Below, piece after piece: positions 32,401 through 41,048 of a DNA stretch of 64,000 nt; the stretch's first letter is position 1; the number at the start of each line of letters is the position of its first letter. Both the position numbers and the translations under genes were made by a program. This stretch comes from JANMOK01 sp031415055 (GTDB taxonomy: Bacteria; Pseudomonadota; Alphaproteobacteria; Rhodobacterales; Rhodobacteraceae): contig JANOQZ010000004.1 in NCBI GenBank assembly GCA_031415055.1, positions 34,322 to 98,321 of the forward strand, given 5' to 3'. The notes below the pieces were generated by a model. It did no database searches and was not told the DNA's origin. It saw only the letters and a program-made list of their open reading frames with translations.

Positions 32401-33909
32401 ATGATACCGGAAACTTGGGGTGAAAAGCTGCGAAACTGGGCCGATAAATCTGGACCGCTTCTGGCAACCTCCGCCGCCGTGGCGCTGTTTTTGGCGGCGA
32501 ACTGGTATTTCTTCCGACCCTTGCCACAGGAACTGGCGCTGACCGAATGTTCTATTGGCGAACCGCGCTGCGCCCCAAAAAACGAAGAAGAGGTTTTCAA
32601 ATACGGCTCGCTGGGGGGTGAGGCGGCGGCGGGGATTCCCTATAAGATATTCGTTGTTTTGCCGGAGGTCTTCCCGGAGCTTCTGCCCGGACCCGGAGGC
32701 TATCGCTCGTTTGGATTGCCTTGGGAAGAGGGTCGGATTCTGCCGGTCGGGTTTTCCCTATCAACGCTCGGCATCGAGCGGGTGACGCAGAATTGTGCGG
32801 TGTGCCACACGACCAGCTATCGCGTTGGCGCAGATTCGGTGCCGCAATTTGCGCCCGCGGGCCCGGGGAATATGACCAATTTGGGGGGGCTGCTGACGTT
32901 TTTGCAACGCGCCTCGAACGACGCGAAATTTGACGGTGACCACCTAATTGCGGCGATGCAGTTGAAATGGAACATGAGCCCTTTGGAAGAAGGTATCTAT
33001 CGCTCCATCATCATTCCCTATTTGCAAAGCGCCCTGCAGGAACAGACCAAAGCCTTGGATTGGCGGCACGCGCTGGGGCGGGCCGAATGGGGGCCGGGGC
33101 GCGATGGCTCGATGAATCTGGCGCGGTTGACTTTGTTGGAACAAGTTGATGACGGGGCTGTGGACAACAGCGACTTTCCCGCCATCTGGAACCTCGGTGG
33201 CCGCGAGGGGCATTTGCTGGATTGGGCGGGTGAGACTTCGGACTTGATGACGTTCATCCGCGATTCCGCCTTTGGCGTTGGTGCCCGTCCGGGGCCGGAG
33301 TTCGAGGCGCGGATGCAGGCGATCCGCACTTATCTTATCGACGTCCAACCACCGGAAATGCCGAAGGAACTGCACGATGGTGCAGATTTGCAGGCGGCAG
33401 GGAAAGTGGTGTTTGACGCCCACTGTGCCGATTGCCATGGCGCTGCGGGCGAACGCACGGGAACGGCTATTCCGATTGACGAGATTGGCACCGACCCAAA
33501 CCGGTTCAACACTTGGACGCCTAGGGATGATGAATTGGTCAACGCATTCATGGAAGAACAGGGCGTCGAGCGGGTGCCGATGCGCAAGCAGGGTGGCTAC
33601 GTTGCCGTGCCGTTGGACGGGTTGTGGCTGCGAGGCCCGTATCTGCACAACGGGTCGGTGCCGACGATTGCGGAATTACTGAAAGTGCCTGCGCGGCGTG
33701 TGTCGAAGTTTTATCGCGGTTGCGATGTTGTTGATGCCAAGGATTTGGGGTTTGTCTGGGCGCTGGGTGATGCGACGCAGACAATCTGTCCGCTGGCGTT
33801 TGAATATGACACCAAGCTGCGCGGCAATGGTAATGGCGGGCACGATTATGGCACGGCTTTGAGCGAGACCAATAAAAACGCGCTGATCGCTTATTTGAAG
33901 ACATTGTGA
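32401..33909 (+). CDS. Membrane-anchored di-haem c-type protein, MauG/RoxA-like, copy 3
   Basis: A 502-residue protein with an N-terminal anchor (LLATSAAVALFLAANWYFF). Haem motifs are CAVCH at 132-136 and CADCH at 342-346, followed by GLWLRGPYLHNGSVPTIAEL and an ending with GHDYGTALSETNKNALIAYL. The layout matches the neighbour at 30831 (EVFKYGSLGGE versus AAFKYGSTGGD, LPEVFPELLP in both), so the two are tandem duplicates that have diverged and may form a heterodimer or act in sequence. ATG 32401 follows GGGAGCGGAG, 10 nt after the previous stop; the frame upstream of it is an overlap with that gene. The patatin gene follows 9 nt later. Confidence 0.85.
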   Translation: MIPETWGEKLRNWADKSGPLLATSAAVALFLAANWYFFRPLPQELALTECSIGEPRCAPKNEEEVFKYGSLGGEAAAGIPYKIFVVLPEVFPELLPGPGGYRSFGLPWEEGRILPVGFSLSTLGIERVTQNCAVCHTTSYRVGADSVPQFAPAGPGNMTNLGGLLTFLQRASNDAKFDGDHLIAAMQLKWNMSPLEEGIYRSIIIPYLQSALQEQTKALDWRHALGRAEWGPGRDGSMNLARLTLLEQVDDGAVDNSDFPAIWNLGGREGHLLDWAGETSDLMTFIRDSAFGVGARPGPEFEARMQAIRTYLIDVQPPEMPKELHDGADLQAAGKVVFDAHCADCHGAAGERTGTAIPIDEIGTDPNRFNTWTPRDDELVNAFMEEQGVERVPMRKQGGYVAVPLDGLWLRGPYLHNGSVPTIAELLKVPARRVSKFYRGCDVVDAKDLGFVWALGDATQTICPLAFEYDTKLRGNGNGGHDYGTALSETNKNALIAYLKTL

Positions 33910-33918
33910 GGTGGGGCG

Positions 33919-36900
33919 ATGGATGACGGATTGATTTTTGCCAGCAAGATCGACGGAGAAATAAACGGCAGTTTGCGGAATTTGAAAAACCCAGGGACCT
34001 ACAATGACGACAAATTGATACTTGAAGAACTGGAATTCATGGCTTTAAAAAATGAGCGGTTAGTTGGTCATATTAATAAACTCGTTGCAAAGCTGGGGGC
34101 CGCATCGACGGGCAAGAAAGCTGCGCCGGTCGGGACGGATTATACCATCGGTTTAGCGCTGTCGGGTGGGGGTATTCGTTCGGCGATTGCCTCGCTTGGG
34201 GTGCTGCAAAACTTGGCGAAGGTAGGACTTTTGGCCAAGGCCGACTATCTTTCAACCGTTTCGGGCGGTGGGTTCATCGGCACGGCTTTGAGCTGGTGGA
34301 TGAACCGCGTAAAGGCGGGTGAAACCGATTCAGAACCCTATGATCTAGGCAAAAATTTTCCCTTTGGCATAGAGGCGTTAGAAGCGGTTACCGACGAAAA
34401 GACACATCAAAGTCTCAATCCGATGGTGGACCCACCGTTGCTGCATCACCTGCGCAATAACGGGAAATATCTGGTCCCCGACAAGTCGCACGGCGTCGTG
34501 TCGGGAATCGCGGTGGTGACTCGGGCGGTGTTCTTGAGCCTGTTTATTTGGATTCCGGTGGTTGCATTAGTTTTCATGCTGTTGAACTGGCTTGGAACAT
34601 TGGGCTTTTTGGTGGGCTTGCCTGATGCAGTGGACAGCATTGCGCACGGGACAATGCAGTTTCTGAATGCGCGGGTTTCCTCGGAAGACGTTTCGAGGAT
34701 CTATCCTGCGAGTTATTTGTTCCTGCTTCTGGCCGCGTTTGCCGTTGGTATTTTGTTTGTGCTGGTATCGGTAAATATGTCGATTTTAAGTTGGGTGGAG
34801 CGAGCAGAAGCGAAAACGTCGGACGGCCTAAAGCCAGAATACAAGGAAAGTTCACTGCCTATCGCGTTGCGATGGCTAATCGTGCTGATTCCGGCGGGAG
34901 CGATTGCGGTTTTGATGGCAGTTTTGGCGCTTTGGGAAATTCCAGTTTTCAAATCGGTTTTCGGTGCTGAAGTTGCGGAACCCACCTATTTTGGCAAGCT
35001 TGTTTGGCCCTCATTGGTGTTATTTGCGCCGGCGGCAATGCTTTATGCCCACCACAAGTTTCAGAGCACTAGCGAGGCGGACAATTGGCAGCGCGGCAAG
35101 TTCAATTTACTGGTCGGCGCATTCGCAGTGATCGCGATTGCGGATTTGCTGCTTGCTTCATGGTGGCTTAGCCATCATCCGGCATTTCTGGCGACAGGAG
35201 TTGCTCGTTGGGTTTGGGGCGCATTCTTTGTTGCTGTGGCAACCGGCTTTTTCAGCTTTTCGTTTTACGTGTTGGGCTATTGGATTCAGTATTTGCTGAA
35301 AGGCGATATTTCGCAGCGCTACGGAGCGCGGCGGCATTTCGAAAAGTTCTTTGGTATGGCCTTCAAGGTCGCAGCTGGCTGCGCGGCGATAGGTATTTTG
35401 CCGGGTATCGTGCGGTTCATCGACAGTTGGTTGGCGGGCGGGCCGGGGGCGGCGATTTCGCTGATACTAGGGGTCGCCAGCGCGATTTGGGGCCATTATC
35501 GCACCTATTTGCGCGGGCTTGGCGGCACCGGCACGGCGATTACTTTGGTCATCGGTTCATTGCTGCTGCTCTATGGCATTATGATCGGCGGCTATAAAAT
35601 TGCGCTCATCTATCAGGAAGGCGACGCTTTGTGGCGTGGCGGGATTTTGGTTGTCGTCGCTTCGGCAGTAATTCTGGGCTGGTTTAGCAACCTGAATTAT
35701 TTGTCGTTGCATCGGTTTTATCGGGACCGATTGGCAGAGGCTTTTTTGCCAGACTACGAAAACATCGAGAAAGACGGCAATTCACCGGCGACTCAAGCCG
35801 ATGACGAGAGGCTGGGTGTTGCAGTGGATTCCGATCAAAATATTCAGCCAAACACTTGGCCGGTGAATAAGGGACCCTATCACATCATCAATGCCAATGT
35901 GATTTTGGGCAATTCCGCGAATGCTAAATATCGGGTGCGCGGGGGTGATAATTTCATGTTGTCGCCGCTGTATTGCGGATCAAATGCGACGGGATGGCGC
36001 AAGACTCCGCATTTCGCGGGCGGCGAATTAACGATGGCCTCGGCCATGGCGGTGTCGGGTGCAGCAGCAAATCCGCGCAGCGGGTTTGTTGGCACTGGCA
36101 TCACCCGCAATGGGTTGGTGTCGCTGGCTATGTCGCTGCTAAGTTTGCGTCTGGGATATTGGGTGACAAATCCGATGTATCCCGAACAGGATCCTGACAA
36201 GCCGGAAGTGCCGATCAAAGCCGAAATACGACGGGCCAATCACTTTTTCCCCAGTGGTTTGTACGCCGCGCCGGGCTATGGATATACCGAACAAAGCAAG
36301 TTCCTAGAACTCAGCGACGGCGGCCATTTCGAAAACCTGGGGCTGTATGAATTGGTGCGGCGGCGCTGCGGCTTGATCATCATTTGCGATGGCGGCCAAG
36401 ACCCGGATTCGTCGTATCAAAGTCTTGCCTATGCGGTGACCCGCGTGAAGGAAGATTTTGGTGCGACGATAAAATTCCGCGTGAAGGAAAACGGGCAAAG
36501 ACGCGGCTCAATTCCAAAATTTTCCGACCCAAGTAAATTGGTCGCGCGGTTGAAAGGCGAAGAGTTTCCAAAAGGGGCCGAGTTTGCCGAGCGCGGGTAT
36601 TTCTTGGCTAGCGTCGATTATGGCGAGCGCGGTGGTGGGGCTTGGCCCGAAAAGGGCCTGATAATCTATATGAAATCGGCTATGATCAAGGAATTGGGAT
36701 TGGTGGCGCGAGGATACAAAGGCTCGCATCCCGATTTCCCCTATCAATCAACAAGCGATCAGTTTTTTGATCCCGAGCAGTTTGAGGCCTACCGCGAAGT
36801 CGGCTATAAAATCTGCCAACAGATGTTGAATGACACTGACCTTTTGACACTGTTTGGCGAAAATGCCGCCAGTCGTTCTCGTCCTCCGATTGCCAAGCTC

Positions 36901-36933
36901 TATTCCAACTACAAGTTTGTGGTGGGTGACTGA
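33919..36933 (+). CDS. Polytopic patatin-like phospholipase
   Basis: A 1004-residue protein. The patatin oxyanion loop SGGGIRSAIASLG lies near residue 83. The nucleophile Ser is in YLSTVSGGGFIG near 114 (cPLA2-like S-G-G form rather than GxSxG). The catalytic Asp is in LELSDGGHFENLGLYE near 800. Between Ser and Asp lie roughly eight to ten hydrophobic helices (about 195-610), so the catalytic halves must meet across a membrane domain. Such enzymes release fatty acids from phospholipids. Last gene of the di-haem protein operon and 136 nt before vgrG; it carries no signal for T6SS export (no PAAR or MIX motif). Whether it works with the oxygenases or is a T6SS-linked lipase is open; the tight operon favours the former. 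Confidence 0.82.
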   Translation: MDDGLIFASKIDGEINGSLRNLKNPGTYNDDKLILEELEFMALKNERLVGHINKLVAKLGAASTGKKAAPVGTDYTIGLALSGGGIRSAIASLGVLQNLAKVGLLAKADYLSTVSGGGFIGTALSWWMNRVKAGETDSEPYDLGKNFPFGIEALEAVTDEKTHQSLNPMVDPPLLHHLRNNGKYLVPDKSHGVVSGIAVVTRAVFLSLFIWIPVVALVFMLLNWLGTLGFLVGLPDAVDSIAHGTMQFLNARVSSEDVSRIYPASYLFLLLAAFAVGILFVLVSVNMSILSWVERAEAKTSDGLKPEYKESSLPIALRWLIVLIPAGAIAVLMAVLALWEIPVFKSVFGAEVAEPTYFGKLVWPSLVLFAPAAMLYAHHKFQSTSEADNWQRGKFNLLVGAFAVIAIADLLLASWWLSHHPAFLATGVARWVWGAFFVAVATGFFSFSFYVLGYWIQYLLKGDISQRYGARRHFEKFFGMAFKVAAGCAAIGILPGIVRFIDSWLAGGPGAAISLILGVASAIWGHYRTYLRGLGGTGTAITLVIGSLLLLYGIMIGGYKIALIYQEGDALWRGGILVVVASAVILGWFSNLNYLSLHRFYRDRLAEAFLPDYENIEKDGNSPATQADDERLGVAVDSDQNIQPNTWPVNKGPYHIINANVILGNSANAKYRVRGGDNFMLSPLYCGSNATGWRKTPHFAGGELTMASAMAVSGAAANPRSGFVGTGITRNGLVSLAMSLLSLRLGYWVTNPMYPEQDPDKPEVPIKAEIRRANHFFPSGLYAAPGYGYTEQSKFLELSDGGHFENLGLYELVRRRCGLIIICDGGQDPDSSYQSLAYAVTRVKEDFGATIKFRVKENGQRRGSIPKFSDPSKLVARLKGEEFPKGAEFAERGYFLASVDYGERGGGAWPEKGLIIYMKSAMIKELGLVARGYKGSHPDFPYQSTSDQFFDPEQFEAYREVGYKICQQMLNDTDLLTLFGENAASRSRPPIAKLYSNYKFVVGD

Positions 36934-37069
36934 ATGGGAATGAACGGCTTTGTCGGTAGGCGACACGCTGAACGTTGGATTTGTCTGCAGGCTTGCGTTA
37001 AGCTTGACACACAGTAAAAAATTGCGGGCGTCGTAACCAAGCCGGCGCGGCGGTCCGAAAGGCAGTGGA

Positions 37070-39370
37070 ATGGCAGATGATCGCGCGATAGTTGCCACTA
37101 CCCCCTTGGGCGCTGAACTGTTGTTTGCCTTCATGACTGGTACCGAGGAAATTTCGACCTGTTTTGATTTTGATGTCGGATTGGCCAGTCTGCTTGCCAC
37201 CATTTCTGCGGATAAAATGCTGGGCCAACCCATCACAATCAAAGTGGGAACCGGCGGTGAGCCGCGTTTTTTTAACGGGCTGGTGTCGGAGTTTCAGTTC
37301 CTGCGCATTGCCGATGGTTATGCGCATTACCAAGTGAAAATTCGGCCTTGGCTGTGGTTTTTGTCGCTGCGCACGGATTGTCGGATTTTCCAGAATCTGA
37401 GCGTGGTTGAGATCGTCGAGCAGGTGTTTAGCGCGCATGGCGGCAAGGTTGAAAAGCGGCTGCAAGGGTCGTATGACCCGCGCGACTATTGCGTGCAGTT
37501 TGATGAGAGCGACCTTGATTTTGTCCAACGCCTGCTAGAGCACGAGGGGATTTTCTATTTCTTTGAGCACGAAGACGGCGCGCATACGCTGATCTTGACC
37601 GATACCAATTCGAAGTTGAAGCCGGTGTCGGGATACGAGAGCGTGATGTTTCAGGTCGACAGTGGTGTTGGTGCCCGCGCCCGCGATTTCATCAACGATT
37701 GGAAGCCGAAGGCCTCGGTTTTACCGGGGTCTTACTCGCATACCGACTATGATTTTGAAAAGCCCTCCGCCGATTTGATGGCAAAGTCAGAGCAGCCGTT
37801 GAAAGGCGAACTGGCCAAGGGCGAGCAATATCATCATCCCGGCGCTCATTTGGACGTGAGTCGCGGTGACAAGGTTGCCACCATCCGGCGCGAGGAAATT
37901 CAGGCACCGCAAGTGCGCATCAAAGCCGCGGGCAACGCGCGGGGATTGGGGCCGGGCTGTACCTTCAAATTGGAAGACTTCCCGCGCGAAGTCGAGAACG
38001 ATGAGTTCATCGTTCTATCGGCAGAATATGGGTTGTGGGATCCGCAATATCGCACCGGGATGGAGCGTAAGGGCGACGGTTATGAAGTCAAACTGATTGT
38101 CGCGCCCAAGGCGATAGCTTATCGGCCCGATCGAAAAACAAGGCGCCCGATCATGCGCGGGCCACAAACGGCAGTGGTTGTTGGCCCCGCCGGGCAGGAG
38201 ATATTCACCGACAAATATGCGCGGGTGAAAGTGCAGTTTCATTGGGACCGTTTGGGCAAGAGAGACCAGAACACTACGTGTTTCGTACGCGTCAGTTCGG
38301 TCTGGGCCGGGGCGGGCTGGGGGTTCATCCAAATACCGCGCATCGGGCAAGAAGTGATCGTCGATTTCATCGAAGGTGACCCGGACAAACCGATCATCAC
38401 GGGACGGGTTTATAACGCCTCGCAAATGCCGCCCTATGCACTTCCCGCCAATGCCACGCAATCGGGCTGGAAATCCAATTCATCGCTGGGTGGTGGTGGC
38501 TTTAACGAGCTGCGTTTTGAAGACAAGAAGGGCAGCGAGGAGGTCTATTTCCAGGCCGAAAAAGACCACAACGAACTGGTCAAAAACGACGAAGGTCGCC
38601 TGATCCAGCACGACATGCAAGAGAGGGTGGACAATAATTCCAACCAATCCATTGGCGTCAACCGCACCGAGGACGTCGGCAACGACAAGACCACAAAGGT
38701 CGGCCATGACCGATCGGTAAGCATCGGCAATAACGACACGGAAACCGTTGGGGTAGACCGGTCACTGACGGTAGGTTCGAACGAGACGATCTCGGTTGGC
38801 TCCAACTCGACCGAAACCATCGCCATAGCCCATACGCAGACTGTAGGTGCAGCGCAGGCGATTACGGTGGGTGCGTCTCGTGCCGACACGGTGGGCGCAT
38901 CAGAGGTGCGCACCGTCGGCGTTAACCAGACGCAAACCGTCGGGTCAAACCGCGCTGTTACGGTCGGATCGAACCAAAGCCACACTATAGGTGCAAATGA
39001 CGCTACCGAAATCGGTGCCAAGCAAAGCCTGAAAATCGCCTCCGATCAGGGCACCGAAATTGGTGGACTTCAAAGCCTCAAAGTTGCCAAAGATCAATCC
39101 AGCGAAATCGGCGGGGCGCAATCGACCAAAGTTGGCAAAGATGCCTTGCATGACATCGCGGGCAGTATGGGCGTCAAATCTGGCAAAAGCATTATGATCG
39201 AGGCGACCGATGACATCACAATCAAGGTTGGATCGGCGGCGATCACGATGAAAAAAGACGGCACAATAAATATCGAAGGCAAAGACATCACGCTTAAAGC
39301 CAGCGGCAAATTGAACGGCAAGGCCGATAGCGAGATCACCTTCAAAGGCAGCAAGATCAACAATAACTGA
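37070..39370 (+). CDS. tssI: Type VI secretion spike protein VgrG
   Basis: A 766-residue protein with the gp27/gp5-like core in the first 480 residues (LVSEFQFLRIADGYAHYQVKI, YCVQFDESDLDFVQRLLEHE, QIPRIGQEVIVDFIEGDPDKP). A long tail of about 24 seven-residue units (consensus x-x-V/I-G-x-x-x, residues about 520-695) continues the triple beta-helix needle, and a DUF2345-like end (ITIKVGSAAITMKKDG) caps it. VgrG trimerises, sits on the Hcp tube and carries effectors. No extra C-terminal enzyme domain is present, so cargo must bind non-covalently. It begins a plus-strand three-gene unit with DUF6484 and a short TIGR02270-like gene. Confidence 0.94.
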   Translation: MADDRAIVATTPLGAELLFAFMTGTEEISTCFDFDVGLASLLATISADKMLGQPITIKVGTGGEPRFFNGLVSEFQFLRIADGYAHYQVKIRPWLWFLSLRTDCRIFQNLSVVEIVEQVFSAHGGKVEKRLQGSYDPRDYCVQFDESDLDFVQRLLEHEGIFYFFEHEDGAHTLILTDTNSKLKPVSGYESVMFQVDSGVGARARDFINDWKPKASVLPGSYSHTDYDFEKPSADLMAKSEQPLKGELAKGEQYHHPGAHLDVSRGDKVATIRREEIQAPQVRIKAAGNARGLGPGCTFKLEDFPREVENDEFIVLSAEYGLWDPQYRTGMERKGDGYEVKLIVAPKAIAYRPDRKTRRPIMRGPQTAVVVGPAGQEIFTDKYARVKVQFHWDRLGKRDQNTTCFVRVSSVWAGAGWGFIQIPRIGQEVIVDFIEGDPDKPIITGRVYNASQMPPYALPANATQSGWKSNSSLGGGGFNELRFEDKKGSEEVYFQAEKDHNELVKNDEGRLIQHDMQERVDNNSNQSIGVNRTEDVGNDKTTKVGHDRSVSIGNNDTETVGVDRSLTVGSNETISVGSNSTETIAIAHTQTVGAAQAITVGASRADTVGASEVRTVGVNQTQTVGSNRAVTVGSNQSHTIGANDATEIGAKQSLKIASDQGTEIGGLQSLKVAKDQSSEIGGAQSTKVGKDALHDIAGSMGVKSGKSIMIEATDDITIKVGSAAITMKKDGTINIEGKDITLKASGKLNGKADSEITFKGSKINNN
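38632..39150 (+). repeat. Heptapeptide-coding repeat tract in the VgrG needle
   Basis: About 24 tandem 21-nt units encode x-x-(V/I)-G-x-x-x, for example TQTVGAA, ITVGAS, DTVGASE. The units are degenerate at DNA level. They build the beta-helical shaft; unit number sets needle length and could vary between strains. Confidence 0.75.
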
Positions 39371-39382
39371 CGGGAGGCGCAC

Positions 39383-39805
39383 ATGGCCGATGTTTTGAAC
39401 CGGATTGAGGGCGTGGTGATCGGCGCCTTGATCGGCTTTGAAAAGGGCAAGCCTTTGGTGGTGTTTGCTGGAAATCCGAAAGACCACGCGATTGTAGCGC
39501 GTTCTACGGCGGAACTGACTTACGAAATGATCGGCTGCGACGTGGCGTTGTTGTTCGAGGGTGGTGATGGAAGCAAACCGCTGATCGTGGGTCGCATCGT
39601 TGAACCGGTGCAGACGGACACAACGTCGGTGATCCGCGACGGTGATTTGGTGCGGGTGACGGCGCAGGAACAATTGGAATTGCGCTGCGGTAAGGCTTCT
39701 ATCATTATGAAAAAGGACGGCCATATCACCATTCGCGGTACCTATCTGGTCAGCCACGCCAGCGCCGCCAACCGCATCCGTGGTGGCTCGGTGAATTTGA
39801 ATTGA
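39383..39805 (+). CDS. DUF6484-domain T6SS accessory protein
   Basis: A 140-residue protein. The N-terminal 80 residues (RIEGVVIGALIGFEKGKPLVV, GDGSKPLIVGRIVEP) fit the DUF6484 domain found beside vgrG genes; the rest (LELRCGKASIIMKKDGHITIRGTYLVS) repeats the beta-helix cap seen at the end of VgrG. It probably packs against the VgrG tip or acts as an effector adaptor (inference from position). GGGAGG precedes the ATG, 12 nt after the vgrG stop. It overlaps the next gene by TTGA. Confidence 0.75.
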   Translation: MADVLNRIEGVVIGALIGFEKGKPLVVFAGNPKDHAIVARSTAELTYEMIGCDVALLFEGGDGSKPLIVGRIVEPVQTDTTSVIRDGDLVRVTAQEQLELRCGKASIIMKKDGHITIRGTYLVSHASAANRIRGGSVNLN

Positions 39806-40149
39806 GCGAAGTTTCGCGCCCGCCAATCCTGCCCGAAATTGTGCGCCAACATGCGCAACAAGCGGCGTTTTTGTGGACCGTCTATGACCACGCCCTGCTG
39901 TTCCCCGACGAAAACCCCGACATGGACGCCGTGCGTCTAGCGCGGGTGGTGGAACGTCTGGAAGCTAATCTGGACGGCCTGAGAGTGGCCGGTGCCGACG
40001 GCGTGCGGATTGCGGCGGAGGTTTATGCAGAATATCCCGAGGCGGGAGAGTTGTTTGTAGTGCGGATGTTGAGTGTGAAGGAAGTCATCAAGATCGGGGA
40101 GTTGGATTTGGGGAAGGTGCGGGGGTATTTGGGGAATAGCCACCACTGA
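39802..40149 (+). CDS. Short TIGR02270-like N-terminal protein (likely truncated)
   Basis: A 115-residue ORF starting with TTG inside the previous stop (TTGA). Its first 60 residues (PPILPEIVRQHAQQAAFLWT..., RLEANLDGLRVAGADGV) match the beginning of TIGR02270-family proteins, HEAT-repeat proteins of about 400 residues encoded next to T6SS vgrG/DUF6484 genes. Here the frame ends after EVFAA-like sequence (YAEYPEAGELFVVRML) with YLGNSHH. The HEAT-repeat body is missing, and the adjacent AT-rich convergent gene suggests an insertion or deletion removed it. It may still fold as a small adaptor; loss of function is likely but unproven. Confidence 0.6.
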   Translation: MSEVSRPPILPEIVRQHAQQAAFLWTVYDHALLFPDENPDMDAVRLARVVERLEANLDGLRVAGADGVRIAAEVYAEYPEAGELFVVRMLSVKEVIKIGELDLGKVRGYLGNSHH

Positions 40150-40202
40150 AACATAAAGAACATGTAAAATTTAAATCAGAGTTTAAATAGCAACCTGAAA
40201 GA

Positions 40203-41048
40203 TTATATTCTAATTTGTTGAAGTATGTTACCGTCTAGGCGCACAGTTTTTCTTCCATTTTCTTGGTATATTGTGAATTGATCAAGCCCGCCTGCAACGA
40301 TCGTAGATTTATTTCTGCAAATGCAATAACTTGGCAGGTCTGATATCGATTCAAGTCCACTCTCTGCCAGCTTCACGATACCTTTTGTGGCCGCACAGAC
40401 ATAGAAACTATCGTTGTGCCAGATTGCGTCATAGTAATCGGACGAGTCAGCCTTAACGTCAATTACCGGGCCATTTTTTACCATCAGTATACCTCGTCCA
40501 CTGATGAGCAAATCATTCGTTTTGGACAAGCAAAGCGAAGTCAAGAAACAATTCGTCTGCAATTCAGTCACTTCTATGGTCTTGTATGATTCTATCTCAA
40601 AAAATAGCCCCTTGCTGCCGCAGCCGTAGATAACGTTGCCTTTCGGTAAGCAGTAAAGTATATCCCTCTCAATTCGGCTCGATAGATTTTCGGTTTTTCT
40701 GTCCGGTGACATCAAACAGATTTTGCCATCGAAACCGACAATGACAAGGCGACCGTCAGACAGTTGCTTAAAATCCGTGATGCACCCGACTGAAACGTAA
40801 GTCTGATCCTGCCCGCTGGCGCTCAAACGATAGATTGAGTCATCCCACTGCGACGCATAAACTGTTTCTTTTTCGATGATCTTGAATCGTTTTATCCAAT
40901 TTTCGAAAATGAATAGGAGTTTTACGTCGCCAGTCTCGATATTATACGAAAAAATACGTGACTCAAAGTCCTCGCCTTCTTTATGTGCGGTAAGAACATA
41001 AAGTTCTTGTTCATTGAGAAACTCAACGCCGATGCAACTGTGTATCAT
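40203..41048 (-). CDS. Putative T6SS immunity protein, beta-propeller-like
   Basis: A 281-residue cytoplasmic-looking protein with no signal peptide. It shows repeating strand patterns (ELYVLTAHKEG, TVYASQWDDSIYRL, RLVIVGFDGKICLM, VIYGCGSKGLFFEI, LLISGRGILMV, SFYVCAATKGIVKL, STIVAGGLDQFTIY), consistent with a seven-bladed propeller. No family is recognised. It is clearly more AT-rich than its neighbours, suggesting separate acquisition. Its start overlaps the stop of the DUF4150 effector gene (ATGA, 41045-41048), the classic effector-immunity arrangement; the immunity role is inferred from that. Confidence 0.65.
   Translation of the reverse strand: MIHSCIGVEFLNEQELYVLTAHKEGEDFESRIFSYNIETGDVKLLFIFENWIKRFKIIEKETVYASQWDDSIYRLSASGQDQTYVSVGCITDFKQLSDGRLVIVGFDGKICLMSPDRKTENLSSRIERDILYCLPKGNVIYGCGSKGLFFEIESYKTIEVTELQTNCFLTSLCLSKTNDLLISGRGILMVKNGPVIDVKADSSDYYDAIWHNDSFYVCAATKGIVKLAESGLESISDLPSYCICRNKSTIVAGGLDQFTIYQENGRKTVRLDGNILQQIRI

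Noticed and set aside
30831..33909. Calling the di-haem proteins rubber oxygenases (RoxA)
   Set aside because: The shared motifs define a broad di-haem group, and no polyisoprene pathway genes are present. The patatin neighbour points to lipids instead.
38632..39150. Tandem periodicity that could suggest a CRISPR or satellite array
   Set aside because: The 21-nt period is degenerate at DNA level, is in frame, and encodes the VgrG beta-helix heptads. There are no unique spacers.
38945..39826. Minus-strand open frame of 293 codons opposite the vgrG repeat tail
   Set aside because: It mirrors the periodic VgrG repeats and lacks its own start signals; the plus-strand genes here are certain.
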